Assembly: GCA_963691755.1 (NCBI GenBank)
Contig: OY829366.1
Coordinates: forward strand, 1 to 64,000
DNA length: 64,000 nucleotides
Reading direction: 5' to 3'
From: Dinoroseobacter sp013215265
Lineage (GTDB): Bacteria > Pseudomonadota > Alphaproteobacteria > Rhodobacterales > Rhodobacteraceae
The notes under the pieces are model-generated. The model searched no databases and was not told where the DNA came from. It saw nothing but the letters and a program-made list of their open reading frames with translations. Positions 35,164-43,447 of the stretch are shown here, piece by piece; the first letter of the stretch is position 1; every line of letters begins with the position of its first letter. The position numbers and the translations under genes were made by a program.

Positions 35164-36186
35164 CTAACTGAACTGACGTGACATGAAATCCAGAAGTTGC
35201 CCGGGATGCTGATTAAAGTATTGGTAACCGTCAAACCGTTTATCTGAACCAAAAGCGTTCGGATGTTCTGTGCCGATCCAGATGACCTCATGCTCTGTGT
35301 TCGTCGCGTCGATAATCTCCTGAATGTCATTTTTTCCGGTTTCCGTGTTGAAGGTATATTCGTCCTTCTCCACCTGCGAAAATAGTATTGGAACCGTGAC
35401 ACTAGGAACGGTTTCCAAAGCATTCGCAAAACCAAATCCGTATTTCTCGAGTTGTGTTTCGAGAACACGATCCACCAGATCGATGCCTGTCTTGGCCCGG
35501 ATGAAACGGTCGGTCATATTGTAAGACAAAGTTGGCTGGTTTGCGACGAGCGCTTTGATCTGCGGATTTGCAAAGAGCTCAGGCTCTTTCTGCCACGCCA
35601 GGAAGGTCGCATTTGCCCCCATACACTGGGACATGAAGATGATTTCATCATCGCCAAAACTTGGATGATCCAGAACGTATTTGAGCGACGCCACGACATC
35701 CTGCCATTCGGTGACACCAGCCCCGACTGGAACTTCTGTGCCAATAGCCTTTCGACCCAATCCACCGTCGCTGTCTCCCTGACCACGATGATCATACATT
35801 ACGACGTTGTAGCCAGCATCATGAAGGTGCTTCACCATGGGCAAGAATTCTGCCGAAACGCCATCAAGACCTGCGTCCGAACCGTAGCGTGTGGTGGTGA
35901 GTGGGTGGTTCAGAATGACGGTCCGATCCGATGGCGCCGCAGCAGGGATTTCCCATGCGCTAAGTCGCACATTGTCATCGGTCATGATGTCAACATCGGT
36001 GTATGTCATTCCATAATCTGCGGGTGACTTAGGATTGCTCAACCGGCTAGGAGCGACCCTCATCTGAACAATCTGGTTTGCAAGGACTGTGTCACGCAGC
36101 CCCAGCGGATTTGTGAACCAGAAGGCCGCAGCCAGAACGACCAGCCCAACAATCAATCCAAGCGCGTATCCGATCATCTTTTTCAT
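35164..36186 (-). CDS. membrane-anchored alpha/beta hydrolase with Cys nucleophile
   Basis: 340 residues. An N-terminal membrane segment (MIGYALGLIVGLVVLAAAFWFT) anchors a serine-hydrolase-like fold. The oxyanion/early strand is ILNHPLTTTRYGS, then VVMYDHRGQGDSDG. The nucleophile elbow reads FMSQCMGAN: the central residue is Cys188, not Ser, as in dienelactone hydrolases. The acid/His region is VIWIGTEHPNAFGS. It diverges from a TetR regulator that probably controls it. Substrate unknown. Confidence 0.8.
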   Translation of the reverse strand: MKKMIGYALGLIVGLVVLAAAFWFTNPLGLRDTVLANQIVQMRVAPSRLSNPKSPADYGMTYTDVDIMTDDNVRLSAWEIPAAAPSDRTVILNHPLTTTRYGSDAGLDGVSAEFLPMVKHLHDAGYNVVMYDHRGQGDSDGGLGRKAIGTEVPVGAGVTEWQDVVASLKYVLDHPSFGDDEIIFMSQCMGANATFLAWQKEPELFANPQIKALVANQPTLSYNMTDRFIRAKTGIDLVDRVLETQLEKYGFGFANALETVPSVTVPILFSQVEKDEYTFNTETGKNDIQEIIDATNTEHEVIWIGTEHPNAFGSDKRFDGYQYFNQHPGQLLDFMSRQFS

Positions 36187-36206
36187 CTCAGCTCCTATAT
36201 GTGCAT

Positions 36207-36218
36207 TGTATATTTACA
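36207..36218. promoter_or_regulatory. candidate TetR operator in the hydrolase/TetR gap
   Basis: TGTA-TATT-TACA at 36207-36218, and a related TACA-G-TGTA just before the tetR ATG (36268-36276). Both lie in the 92-base divergent promoter region. Regulator binding is inferred. Confidence 0.4.
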
Positions 36219-36278
36219 TTGCGCATATCTGTATCTGTAGGCTTGTGCAGGAGTCAAGAAAAAGTTTACAGTGTACAT

Positions 36279-36872
36279 ATGACGACAAATACCAAAGACG
36301 CAAAGCCTTACCATCATGGCAATCTCAAGCACGCCCTGCTGACAGCAGCGCGGCGGCTGCTTGAGACAGAGGGGCATAGCGATTTATCTTTACGGAAATG
36401 TGCAAATGCGGTCGGTGTCAGCGCCACTGCGCCTCAAAACCATTTTGCCAACAAAGCAGCGTTGCTCACCGCTCTCGCGACCCAAGGATACGCCGAGTTG
36501 GCAACTTACATGCGTCAGGGGATTGATGAGCACGCCGATCGAGGAACACGACGGAAAGCGGCACTTCTAGGCTATGTAGGTTTCGCACAGGACAACCCGG
36601 CGCTCTACGAGTTGATGTTTGCACGAGACAGGGTCGCTTCAAATGATCCTGAACTTATGCGTCACGTCGGCGAATGCTTCGTAATTCTCGCAGACATCTC
36701 AAAAGCCTTTGGTAACTTTGAAGGTGAAATCAACAAGGTCGAGGCGAAGCAACAGATGTTCGTTTGGAGCCTTGTGCATGGATATGCACAGCTTTTGACG
36801 GCCAACCGCTTCAAGAAAAGCGACATGTTGGAGATGAATATTCTGGACATCATCCCAGATCTTCGCGGCTGA
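36279..36872 (+). CDS. TetR/AcrR-family regulator with WHG-type C-terminal domain
   Basis: 197 residues from the ATG at 36279 (MTTNTKDAKPYHHGNL); the frame is open 26 codons further up but that would cross the promoter. HTH: TAARRLLETEGHSDLSLRKCANAVGVSATAPQNHFANKAALLTALA. The C-terminal domain resembles the WHG fold (YVGFAQDNPALYELMFARD). It likely represses the divergent hydrolase. Confidence 0.87.
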   Translation: MTTNTKDAKPYHHGNLKHALLTAARRLLETEGHSDLSLRKCANAVGVSATAPQNHFANKAALLTALATQGYAELATYMRQGIDEHADRGTRRKAALLGYVGFAQDNPALYELMFARDRVASNDPELMRHVGECFVILADISKAFGNFEGEINKVEAKQQMFVWSLVHGYAQLLTANRFKKSDMLEMNILDIIPDLRG

Positions 36873-36913
36873 TTAAGGCGCGAAAAGTGGAATAGTCCGT
36901 TTCAAACCCGGTA

Positions 36914-38419
36914 TTACTGTAACTTTTGCAAGAACGTTTCGGCCGTCGTCAAATGTTTGGCCTTAACCTCTGGTGCAATGCGCTCGGCTGTCCGGCACAT
37001 CATCGCCCAACGTGGGTTGTTTGAGAGCTCCGAAGCGTGTTTGAAAATAAAGCGCCAGTACAATCCATCCCACACATCCGCCCAGGGTCCCTTACCCCAG
37101 TGGCTCATTTTTCGAATGTAGTTCGACCCCGAAAAATAGGGTTTTGTTGTGATGAGGCCGCCATCAGCATGCTGGCTCATTGCATATGCATTCGGCACCA
37201 TGACCCAATCATAACTGTCGACAAACATCTCCATAAACCAAAGATAGACATCGTCTGGATCGATCTCACACAAGAACATGAAGCCACCCAGCACCATTAA
37301 CCGTTCAATATGGTGGCAATACCCGGTCTCCAGCACCCGCCGGATCGTATCGTCCAAAGGATCAATTCCAGTTGTGCCATCATAAAACGCGTTCGGAATG
37401 GAACGGTGATGGCCCCAGTGATTGGTCGTGCGCATTTGCACCCCAAGGTCCTGGTACGTTGCGCGCATGAACTCGCGCCATCCAATGATCTGGCGCACGA
37501 ACCCCTCAACTGAGTTCAGCGGAATACCTTTGCGGTCCGCTTGCGCCAAAGCCTCCTCTAAGACCTGATGCGGCGTGAGCAGCCCAATATTCAGCGCGGG
37601 TGTCAGTATCGCGTGCCAAAGCCAGTTTTCGCCCTCGACGATAGCATCTTCAAAGTCTCCAAAATGATCGAACCGACGCTCTAAAAACTGTGTGAGCCAG
37701 TGAGAAGCAGCAGTATGCGAAGTGGGGTAATAAAGCGTATCCAAACTGCCCAAAGCATCTGGAAACTCTGTAAGAACGCTCTCTCGTGCGGCAACGTCAA
37801 TCCCATCATGTGAAGGCCAATCAATCCATGGCAGGCTTCCGAGAAGCGCCTTGGGAACCTTTTTCCGGTTCGCCTCATCGAAACTCCATTGCCCGCCCGC
37901 GGGTTGATCACCATCCATCAAGACGGACAGTCGGCGGCGCTGGCTTTTGTAAAACTCCGCCATCATCCAGCGCTTCCGACCTGACGACCAATCAAGGTTA
38001 TCGGCCCGTGTGTTTAGAAAGCCGGGCGTAGATCGAACATCGAGCTCGATTTCAGTTTGTTGCGCAGCAACTCGCAGTCGCTTTTCAGCGATAAAGTCTA
38101 CGGGATCAGCCATGATCACCTGATCAATGCCATCGTCATGAAGGCGCTGGAACAACCTTCTGCAGGCCCCTTGCTGCCGCTCATAAGCAACCACTGTAGC
38201 ATCAAGACCTTTGGCAATCAGATCATCACGGTATCGCGCCATGCTCGCACGGTGCAGCCATAGCTTTTGCTTGTGCATTTTCGCAGGATAAGCGGCATCA
38301 CCAAAGAACAGCGGGTCCTCAAAAAGCACCACCTTACCTGTCGTTTCATCAATTCCAGGATGATCAGAGAATAGCTGGTTGGGGAGCAGGAGAGTGACTG
38401 AGGACGCGGGCATTTTCAA
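36914..38419 (-). CDS. prokaryotic cryptochrome/photolyase (FeS-BCP/CryB type), FeS Cys incomplete
   Basis: 501 residues. N-terminal Rossmann-like antenna domain (LLLPNQLFSDHPGI, VVLFEDPLFFGDAAYPAKMHKQKLWLHRASM), then the FAD domain of the PhrB/CryB family (EGFVRQIIGWREFMRATY, GYCHHIERLMVLGGFMFL, WVMVPNAYAMSQHADGGLITTKPYFSGSNYIRKMS). PhrB-type enzymes bind a [4Fe-4S] cluster with four Cys. Here the GYCHH Cys is kept, but the later CxxC and third Cys are replaced: the region after KMS reads HWGKGPWADVWDGLYW. It lies 6 bases after the photolyase gene on the same strand. Confidence 0.87.
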   Translation of the reverse strand: MKMPASSVTLLLPNQLFSDHPGIDETTGKVVLFEDPLFFGDAAYPAKMHKQKLWLHRASMARYRDDLIAKGLDATVVAYERQQGACRRLFQRLHDDGIDQVIMADPVDFIAEKRLRVAAQQTEIELDVRSTPGFLNTRADNLDWSSGRKRWMMAEFYKSQRRRLSVLMDGDQPAGGQWSFDEANRKKVPKALLGSLPWIDWPSHDGIDVAARESVLTEFPDALGSLDTLYYPTSHTAASHWLTQFLERRFDHFGDFEDAIVEGENWLWHAILTPALNIGLLTPHQVLEEALAQADRKGIPLNSVEGFVRQIIGWREFMRATYQDLGVQMRTTNHWGHHRSIPNAFYDGTTGIDPLDDTIRRVLETGYCHHIERLMVLGGFMFLCEIDPDDVYLWFMEMFVDSYDWVMVPNAYAMSQHADGGLITTKPYFSGSNYIRKMSHWGKGPWADVWDGLYWRFIFKHASELSNNPRWAMMCRTAERIAPEVKAKHLTTAETFLQKLQ

Positions 38420-38425
38420 ACTTAT

Positions 38426-39658
38426 CTAGCCGGCCAGCTTCAGCTGGCTGAGGATCATGGGTATCTTCTTCTTAAGACCGAAATATCCCGCCTTCGCGTG
38501 AGGCCAAGCGATACTGTCATAGGGTCGCATGATCCGGCAGAGTGTTACGCCCGCATCCTTCAGTTTGGGTTCCGCCCGGTCCAGTCGCGACCGCGCAGGC
38601 CCAGTGGGCGCATAGGGTGTCACAATCGATGTGACCCCGGCCTTCTGCGCCGCCTCAATCAGCGGTTCAGACCAATCGTCTACCGGCCTCTCAACACGCG
38701 CCTCAGGCTGCAAGACGCCATTCATCGATCCCATTGCAAAAGCATCAACAGCATTTGCCACTGGCCTTGGAGACCGCCCATGTGTCGCCAGAAGACCAAT
38801 TGTCTCGACGGGTGGTGTCGACATTATCGCAGCACCGGAAAGGTCTTCTTCCGTCAACAGCAGCACGTATGGGGCTTTGATCTGAGTGCCCGTCGATGCA
38901 ATCGGAATACGCGGGTGGTCTACATACTCATCGAGCGGCTCTGCAAAGGTCGCAAGACCTTTGGGCCGAAACCGACCTTCGGTATATTTGGTAATGTTGT
39001 CGGGCCGCGCGAGGTAAGTCTTACCTTTGGTATGCAATCCCCCCACCCAGCGCCAACTCAGGGTGTTCGATGCCGGATCACCATCCAAAAGGTGCCGCAG
39101 GAAAAAATCTGCACCCAATTGCCAAGGAAGTCGCAGCGTGAATATCCAGATTGAGGCAAACCACATGCGTGCGTGATTGTGCAGGTATCCGGTCGTCACC
39201 AATTCCTGCACCCAACTATCGAAGCAATCTATGCCCGTGTTACCAGCAAGCGCATCCTTGAAACGCGCATGCCTTTCGACGTCACCATCTACTTCCTCAA
39301 GTGCGCTCATCACACCACGTTGATAGTGAGCCCAGACGCTTGGTCTTTGTTCCAGCCACCCTTTGAAATAGGTGCGCCAAAACACTTCTTGTACGAACTT
39401 CTCAGCGGTGCTGGGGCTATGCTGTGCCAGAACCCGGACAAGCAGTTCCTCCTCGGTGACGAGCCGGTGGCGCAACCATGGAGACAAAGCAGACACATTG
39501 CTACGTCGACCCTCACCAAAATCGTAGTTGCGTGTACTGGCATAGTGCCGCCCTGTTCGGGCGAGAAACTGCTCTAGCCTCCTTAGACCATCGGTACGCG
39601 TAGGTTTGAAATCGACAAACTCTGAGGAAATTTCAAAATCTGGAAACAGCTGCGTCAT
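38426..39658 (-). CDS. photolyase-like protein, FAD domain first
   Basis: 410 residues from the ATG at 39658; the ATGA overlap with the DUF2256 gene fixes this start over a GTG 5 codons upstream. Residues ~15-240 are the helical FAD-binding domain (NYDFGEGRRSNVSALSPWLRHRL, VFWRTYFKGWLEQRP, TGYLHNHARMWFASIWIFTLRLPW, WRWVGGLHTKGK). The C-terminal ~150 residues look like the alpha/beta antenna domain (APYVLLLTEEDL, VTSIVTPYAPTGPARSRLD, WPHAKAGYFGLKKKIP), which is N-terminal in ordinary photolyases. It is thus domain-permuted, by inspection. Probably light-driven DNA repair or light sensing. Confidence 0.78.
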   Translation of the reverse strand: MTQLFPDFEISSEFVDFKPTRTDGLRRLEQFLARTGRHYASTRNYDFGEGRRSNVSALSPWLRHRLVTEEELLVRVLAQHSPSTAEKFVQEVFWRTYFKGWLEQRPSVWAHYQRGVMSALEEVDGDVERHARFKDALAGNTGIDCFDSWVQELVTTGYLHNHARMWFASIWIFTLRLPWQLGADFFLRHLLDGDPASNTLSWRWVGGLHTKGKTYLARPDNITKYTEGRFRPKGLATFAEPLDEYVDHPRIPIASTGTQIKAPYVLLLTEEDLSGAAIMSTPPVETIGLLATHGRSPRPVANAVDAFAMGSMNGVLQPEARVERPVDDWSEPLIEAAQKAGVTSIVTPYAPTGPARSRLDRAEPKLKDAGVTLCRIMRPYDSIAWPHAKAGYFGLKKKIPMILSQLKLAG

Positions 39659-39786
39659 GCGGCGGACCTGCACTTTTTGGAGCAGTACCTCACCTCATCC
39701 CATACTTTTTCCCACTTCTTGCGCCACGTGAACGGACGCCGACATACCGGGCAGACTTTCTGAGGTAAGTCTGTCTTTTTCCGCAT
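39655..39786 (-). CDS. DUF2256 zinc-ribbon mini-protein
   Basis: 43 residues, ATG at 39784-39786, stop overlapping the photolyase start (ATGA). The sequence is MRKKTDLPQKVCPVCRRPFTW, then WRKKWEKVWDEVRYCSKKCRS. Two CxxC/CxxxC pairs (C12, C15, C35, C39) form a predicted zinc ribbon. DUF2256 genes are commonly next to cryptochrome/photolyase genes; the role is unknown. It is shorter than most gene-finding cut-offs and easily missed. Confidence 0.82.
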   Translation of the reverse strand: MRKKTDLPQKVCPVCRRPFTWRKKWEKVWDEVRYCSKKCRSAA

Positions 39787-40038
39787 TTTCACTACGAGAG
39801 CTCCAAGAATTGTGCTGGTCCTGACGAGAACCTAAAGCTCGCACGAAGTTTTGCGACCATTACGCCCAGTTTTATTGCTTTCATGCTGCACTGACCAAAA
39901 GCGCAGAAATGTATATTTTTGGACGGTTTGCAGGCCTCTGGTTGTTTGGGAAGCTGTGCGCGGCTGGCGCTGACGAGAACTTATCATCTGTGTTTCACCG
40001 CTTCGAACACGCAGTGCAGCCAGACCGTGGAGGGCGAG

Positions 40039-40827
40039 ATGGCCGTGCGAGAAATAGTTAAAACTGGGGCATATTATGCCCTTGGTGCAGCAGTGAGAGC
40101 GCGGGCTGTGGTGGACCGTGAACCTTACCTTTCAGGTGCATTCCCCACCTTGGAAACAGCAAAGGCAAGTCTGCCTCAAGACGCGCGATCTGGATACGAC
40201 AGCGACGAAATGACGGAAGTCGCCCTCGAAATGATGTTAGGCATGTTGGGATGGGACTACCCAGTTCTTTACTGGCTAGACAGGCTTTTGAGACAGCAGG
40301 GTCACCTGAGCCTGCTTGATGCCGGGGGTCACATCGGCACGAAACATCACGCTTTCACGCCTTACTTGGACGTGGAGCAGATCGACTGGACAGTTTGGGA
40401 TCTGCCAGCATTACTCAACGCTGGTCGCAAAGCCCAAAGGGACGGTATCGTGTCTGACAAGATCAAGTTCGCCGACAAGCCCTCCGACGCAGCGTCTGTC
40501 GATCTGCTTCTCGCTTCTGGCCTGCTCCAGTACCTTGATATCTCGCTCACAGAATTGCTCAATCAACTGGAAAACAAACCGAGGTGGATGTTACTCAATA
40601 AAGTGGCGACGCGTCCGGGGGATGACTTGGTAACGTTGCAATTGATTGGCAAGAAACGCGTGCCTTACCAGATCCGAAACCGTGATCGTTTCGAAGCAGA
40701 ACTGTTCTCTGCCGGGTATAAGATCGTTGACAGCTGGACGATCGAAGGTCTGTCACACCGCATAGGCACGCATCCCTGGTTGGGTGAAAGCGAGAGCAAA
40801 GGGTACTGTCTGGAACTAGCGGGTTAA
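40039..40827 (+). CDS. TIGR04325-like putative methyltransferase
   Basis: 262 residues from the ATG at 40039, which has GGAGGG 4 bases before it; the frame is open 40 codons further up without support. Motifs: SGYDSDEMTEVALEMM, LLDAGGHIGTKHHAF (SAM-binding GxG variant), WDLPALLNAGR, SVDLLLASGLLQYLD, RWMLLNKVA. These match the TIGR04325 (LIC12133) putative methyltransferase family, often found with polysaccharide genes. No such cluster is adjacent. Confidence 0.75.
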   Translation: MAVREIVKTGAYYALGAAVRARAVVDREPYLSGAFPTLETAKASLPQDARSGYDSDEMTEVALEMMLGMLGWDYPVLYWLDRLLRQQGHLSLLDAGGHIGTKHHAFTPYLDVEQIDWTVWDLPALLNAGRKAQRDGIVSDKIKFADKPSDAASVDLLLASGLLQYLDISLTELLNQLENKPRWMLLNKVATRPGDDLVTLQLIGKKRVPYQIRNRDRFEAELFSAGYKIVDSWTIEGLSHRIGTHPWLGESESKGYCLELAG

Positions 40828-40869
40828 GTTCAGACACTCCGTGAGGGCCTAAACCCGTCTAAGGACATG

Positions 40870-40901
40870 CCAATCCCGCTTCCTATCGCTTAGGGGATTG
40901 G
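40870..40901. other. hairpin between convergent genes
   Basis: CCAATCCC (40870-40877) pairs with GGGATTGG (40894-40901) in the 89-base gap between the converging methyltransferase and mocA-like genes. No T-run follows, so termination by it is uncertain. Confidence 0.45.
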
Positions 40902-40916
40902 ACCGCTGGTATTGTT

Positions 40917-41486
40917 TCAAGATGACTTGTTCAATTCCAGTAAACGCTCTTCGTTGTCCACGTCAAAAAGGACTTTTTCAGGCGCAGATATCAGGGCATC
41001 TTCGGGTAATGCGCCTAGCAATCCCGCTGCTCCACGGTCGCCGCTGATCTTTAACAGATCGGGGAAAAGACCGCGCGGAAAGCACGCTGGAGGCGAGGGG
41101 CGTTTTCCATCTGTCGCAGCGCTAGGCCGATCGAGGCGGCAGCGTATCGCGACCTCCTTCAACAATTCTACGCTGATCAACGGCATATCACCGAGCACAA
41201 CAAGAATTCTGTCTGCCTGCATCGACTGTGCAGCCAAAACACCCGCCCGCAGGCTATCAGCCTGACCCGGATCTGCTTCGTCTGGATAGACGATATCAAA
41301 ACCATCCAAAACATTTGCGACCTCGGGAGAGCGGACAACTCCAATCAAAAAGTCAGGTGCAAACCCAGACAGTGCAGCGGCCGCGTGAGTTACCAATGGT
41401 TTTCCTCGGAGGATTGCCAACAGTTTGTCATCGGGCCCAAAACGGCGCGATGCACCTGCTGCAAGCAGAATACCTGCGGTTTTCAT
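40917..41486 (-). CDS. mocA: MocA-like molybdopterin cytidylyltransferase
   Basis: 189 residues. Nucleotide-binding start ILLAAGASRRFGPDDKLLAILRGKPLV, then VVRSPEVANVL and DEADPGQADSLRAG, the metal site VVLGDMPLI and the GDRGAAGLL loop. It attaches CMP to the Mo-molybdopterin to make the MCD cofactor of xanthine-dehydrogenase/CoxL enzymes. It overlaps the xdhC-like gene by 4 bases and faces coxDEGSLM, whose product needs this cofactor. Confidence 0.88.
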   Translation of the reverse strand: MKTAGILLAAGASRRFGPDDKLLAILRGKPLVTHAAAALSGFAPDFLIGVVRSPEVANVLDGFDIVYPDEADPGQADSLRAGVLAAQSMQADRILVVLGDMPLISVELLKEVAIRCRLDRPSAATDGKRPSPPACFPRGLFPDLLKISGDRGAAGLLGALPEDALISAPEKVLFDVDNEERLLELNKSS

Positions 41487-42415
41487 TTTGTCCGCGCCAT
41501 CGCCTTAGCCAGGACTTCTGCCAGAACTGAAACCGCTAGCGTACCAGCATCCCGGGCAGATGGAATTAGTCCAACAGGGCCATGCAGCCTGTCCAGCGCA
41601 GGACGATCAACGCCAAGTATTTCCAGCGCAAGCAGCCTTTCGTCACGTGCCCTTTGGCTACCTTGCGCACCTATATAAAATGCTGACGTCTCCAACGCTC
41701 CGGCAAGGATTGGAGGCTCCCAATCGTGGTCATGGAAGAACAGCACTACGGCAGTTCGGTCGTCGACGCCCAAATCGAGAGGAAACGACATACCAACGAG
41801 GTGGCGCGTTTCGCAACCCGATGCTTCACCTGCTTCCAGAGTCTCCACGTCCGGTGATAAAAGCTGGTTTGGATACCCCGCCGATTGGACAAGCGCGGCA
41901 AAAGTGCTCGCCTCCGGTCCTTTTCCGAAAACCAAAAACCGAATATCTGGCTCGAACAGCAGTGTCAGATGCCGGTCTTCGCGAAATGTCGGTGTCGGGG
42001 CGGCAATGGTCATGGCGCCATCGTCGAGGTTTATGCGCAAGGCACATGGCCGTCGCGCACGCCGATTTTCCGCCACCTTTTCTAGCACTTTACGATCAGG
42101 TTTTGGCAAGAGCAAGATATCCAAGCCACCGCCACAAGGCAGTTGGATGTCCACAAAAGGCGACCCTCTACCGTATCTCAACAGACGTGGCGCGCCAGCT
42201 TTTGCAGCCTCAAGCGCGTGTAGTGAAATGTCGGACTCGATGCAGCCAGAAGACAAAGTTCCAGCGCGCTCATCCTCCGACAAGACCGCCATCATTGCAC
42301 CGACCGGACGGTACGATGGACCCTCTACACCCGCAATAACGGCCAGCACTGCGGTCTCTGGCGCGGACAGAAGCGCTTCGATGGGATCTTGAACTGGAAA
42401 GGTTTTGGTCAACAT
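41483..42415 (-). CDS. XdhC/CoxI-family Mo-cofactor insertion chaperone
   Basis: 310 residues from the ATG at 42415; the frame is open to a TTG at 42514, but that would run into the divergent promoter. N-terminal XdhC domain (AVIAGVEGPSYRPVGAMMAVL, GTLSSGCIESDI) and a C-terminal Rossmann domain (FLVFGKGPEASTFAALV, ALETSAFYIGAQGSQRAR). XdhC/CoxI proteins bind sulfurated molybdenum cofactor and insert it into the large subunit. Its partner would be the CoxL encoded on the other strand. Confidence 0.88.
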   Translation of the reverse strand: MLTKTFPVQDPIEALLSAPETAVLAVIAGVEGPSYRPVGAMMAVLSEDERAGTLSSGCIESDISLHALEAAKAGAPRLLRYGRGSPFVDIQLPCGGGLDILLLPKPDRKVLEKVAENRRARRPCALRINLDDGAMTIAAPTPTFREDRHLTLLFEPDIRFLVFGKGPEASTFAALVQSAGYPNQLLSPDVETLEAGEASGCETRHLVGMSFPLDLGVDDRTAVVLFFHDHDWEPPILAGALETSAFYIGAQGSQRARDERLLALEILGVDRPALDRLHGPVGLIPSARDAGTLAVSVLAEVLAKAMARTK

Positions 42416-42529
42416 GAGCGCGCAAACAATGACCTCATCAAATTCCAGAGGCAAGCATGAACCCGCCGGACCATGGACAGGTAGGGTGCTGCGCAATAGA
42501 TCAATGGAAGACAATGACGGGAGGACACC

Positions 42530-43447
42530 GTGCAGGAACCGCCAAAAAGCATTGATCAGACCATCGTTCTGCTCGAGCGAGAGAACTACGTCTGTGGACG
42601 CGATCTTGGGACGGTTGCTTTCTTATCTATGGCGCTGGGAAAGCCACTTTTCCTCGAAGGCGAGGCTGGCGTTGGCAAGACTGAGATCGCCAAAGCAATG
42701 GCCGCTGCGCTTGGTCGTCGCCTGATCCGACTGCAGTGCTACGAGGGTCTCGACGCAGCAACGGCAATCTATGAATGGAACTTTGCCGGGCAAATGATCG
42801 CCATCCGTACCGCAGAAGCGATCGGGAACAGGGATAGAGAAGCCCTGCAAACCGAGCTTTATTCGGACGCATACTTGATCCGTCGTCCCTTGCTTGAAGC
42901 GCTTGAACCGGACGAAAATGGGCCACCCGTTCTCTTGATTGACGAAGTCGACAGGACCGACGAACCCTTTGAGGCGTTTCTACTTGAACTTCTATCCGAT
43001 TTTCAGGTGACGATTCCGGAGATCGGGACTGTTAAAGCCACTGAACCACCGATCGTCATTTTGACCTCAAACCGGACCCGCGAGGTTCATGACGCCTTGA
43101 AACGTCGGTGCCTGTATCATTGGGTCAACTACCCCGAATTCGAACGTGAACTGGAAATCCTTCAGAAACGCGTTCCCGAGGCGACGCACTCTTTATCTGC
43201 GGAGATCGTTGCTTTCGTCCACGGACTACGACAGCAAGACTTGTTTAAATCTCCGGGCGTGGCTGAAAGCATCGACTGGGCGCGTTGTCTTGTTGCCCTC
43301 AATGCTGTGGCTTTGTCGCCTGATGTGATCACCGACACGATGGGGGCGCTGCTGAAATATCAGGATGATATTGCCCGGATCGCTGGCTCGGAAACGACTC
43401 GAATTCTGAACGAAACCAAAGCAAGATTGGCGAGCGCCGAAGCATGA
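42530..43447 (+). CDS. coxD: MoxR-type AAA+ ATPase CoxD
   Basis: 305 residues, GTG start with GGGAGG before it. Walker A LEGEAGVGKTEIAKA, Walker B VLLIDEVDRTDEPFEAFLLELL, sensor 1 VILTSNRTREVHDALKRRC. CoxD is needed for maturation of the CODH [CuSMoO2]-type site in Oligotropha. The stop overlaps the coxE start by 4 bases (ATGA). Confidence 0.9.
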   Translation: MQEPPKSIDQTIVLLERENYVCGRDLGTVAFLSMALGKPLFLEGEAGVGKTEIAKAMAAALGRRLIRLQCYEGLDAATAIYEWNFAGQMIAIRTAEAIGNRDREALQTELYSDAYLIRRPLLEALEPDENGPPVLLIDEVDRTDEPFEAFLLELLSDFQVTIPEIGTVKATEPPIVILTSNRTREVHDALKRRCLYHWVNYPEFERELEILQKRVPEATHSLSAEIVAFVHGLRQQDLFKSPGVAESIDWARCLVALNAVALSPDVITDTMGALLKYQDDIARIAGSETTRILNETKARLASAEA

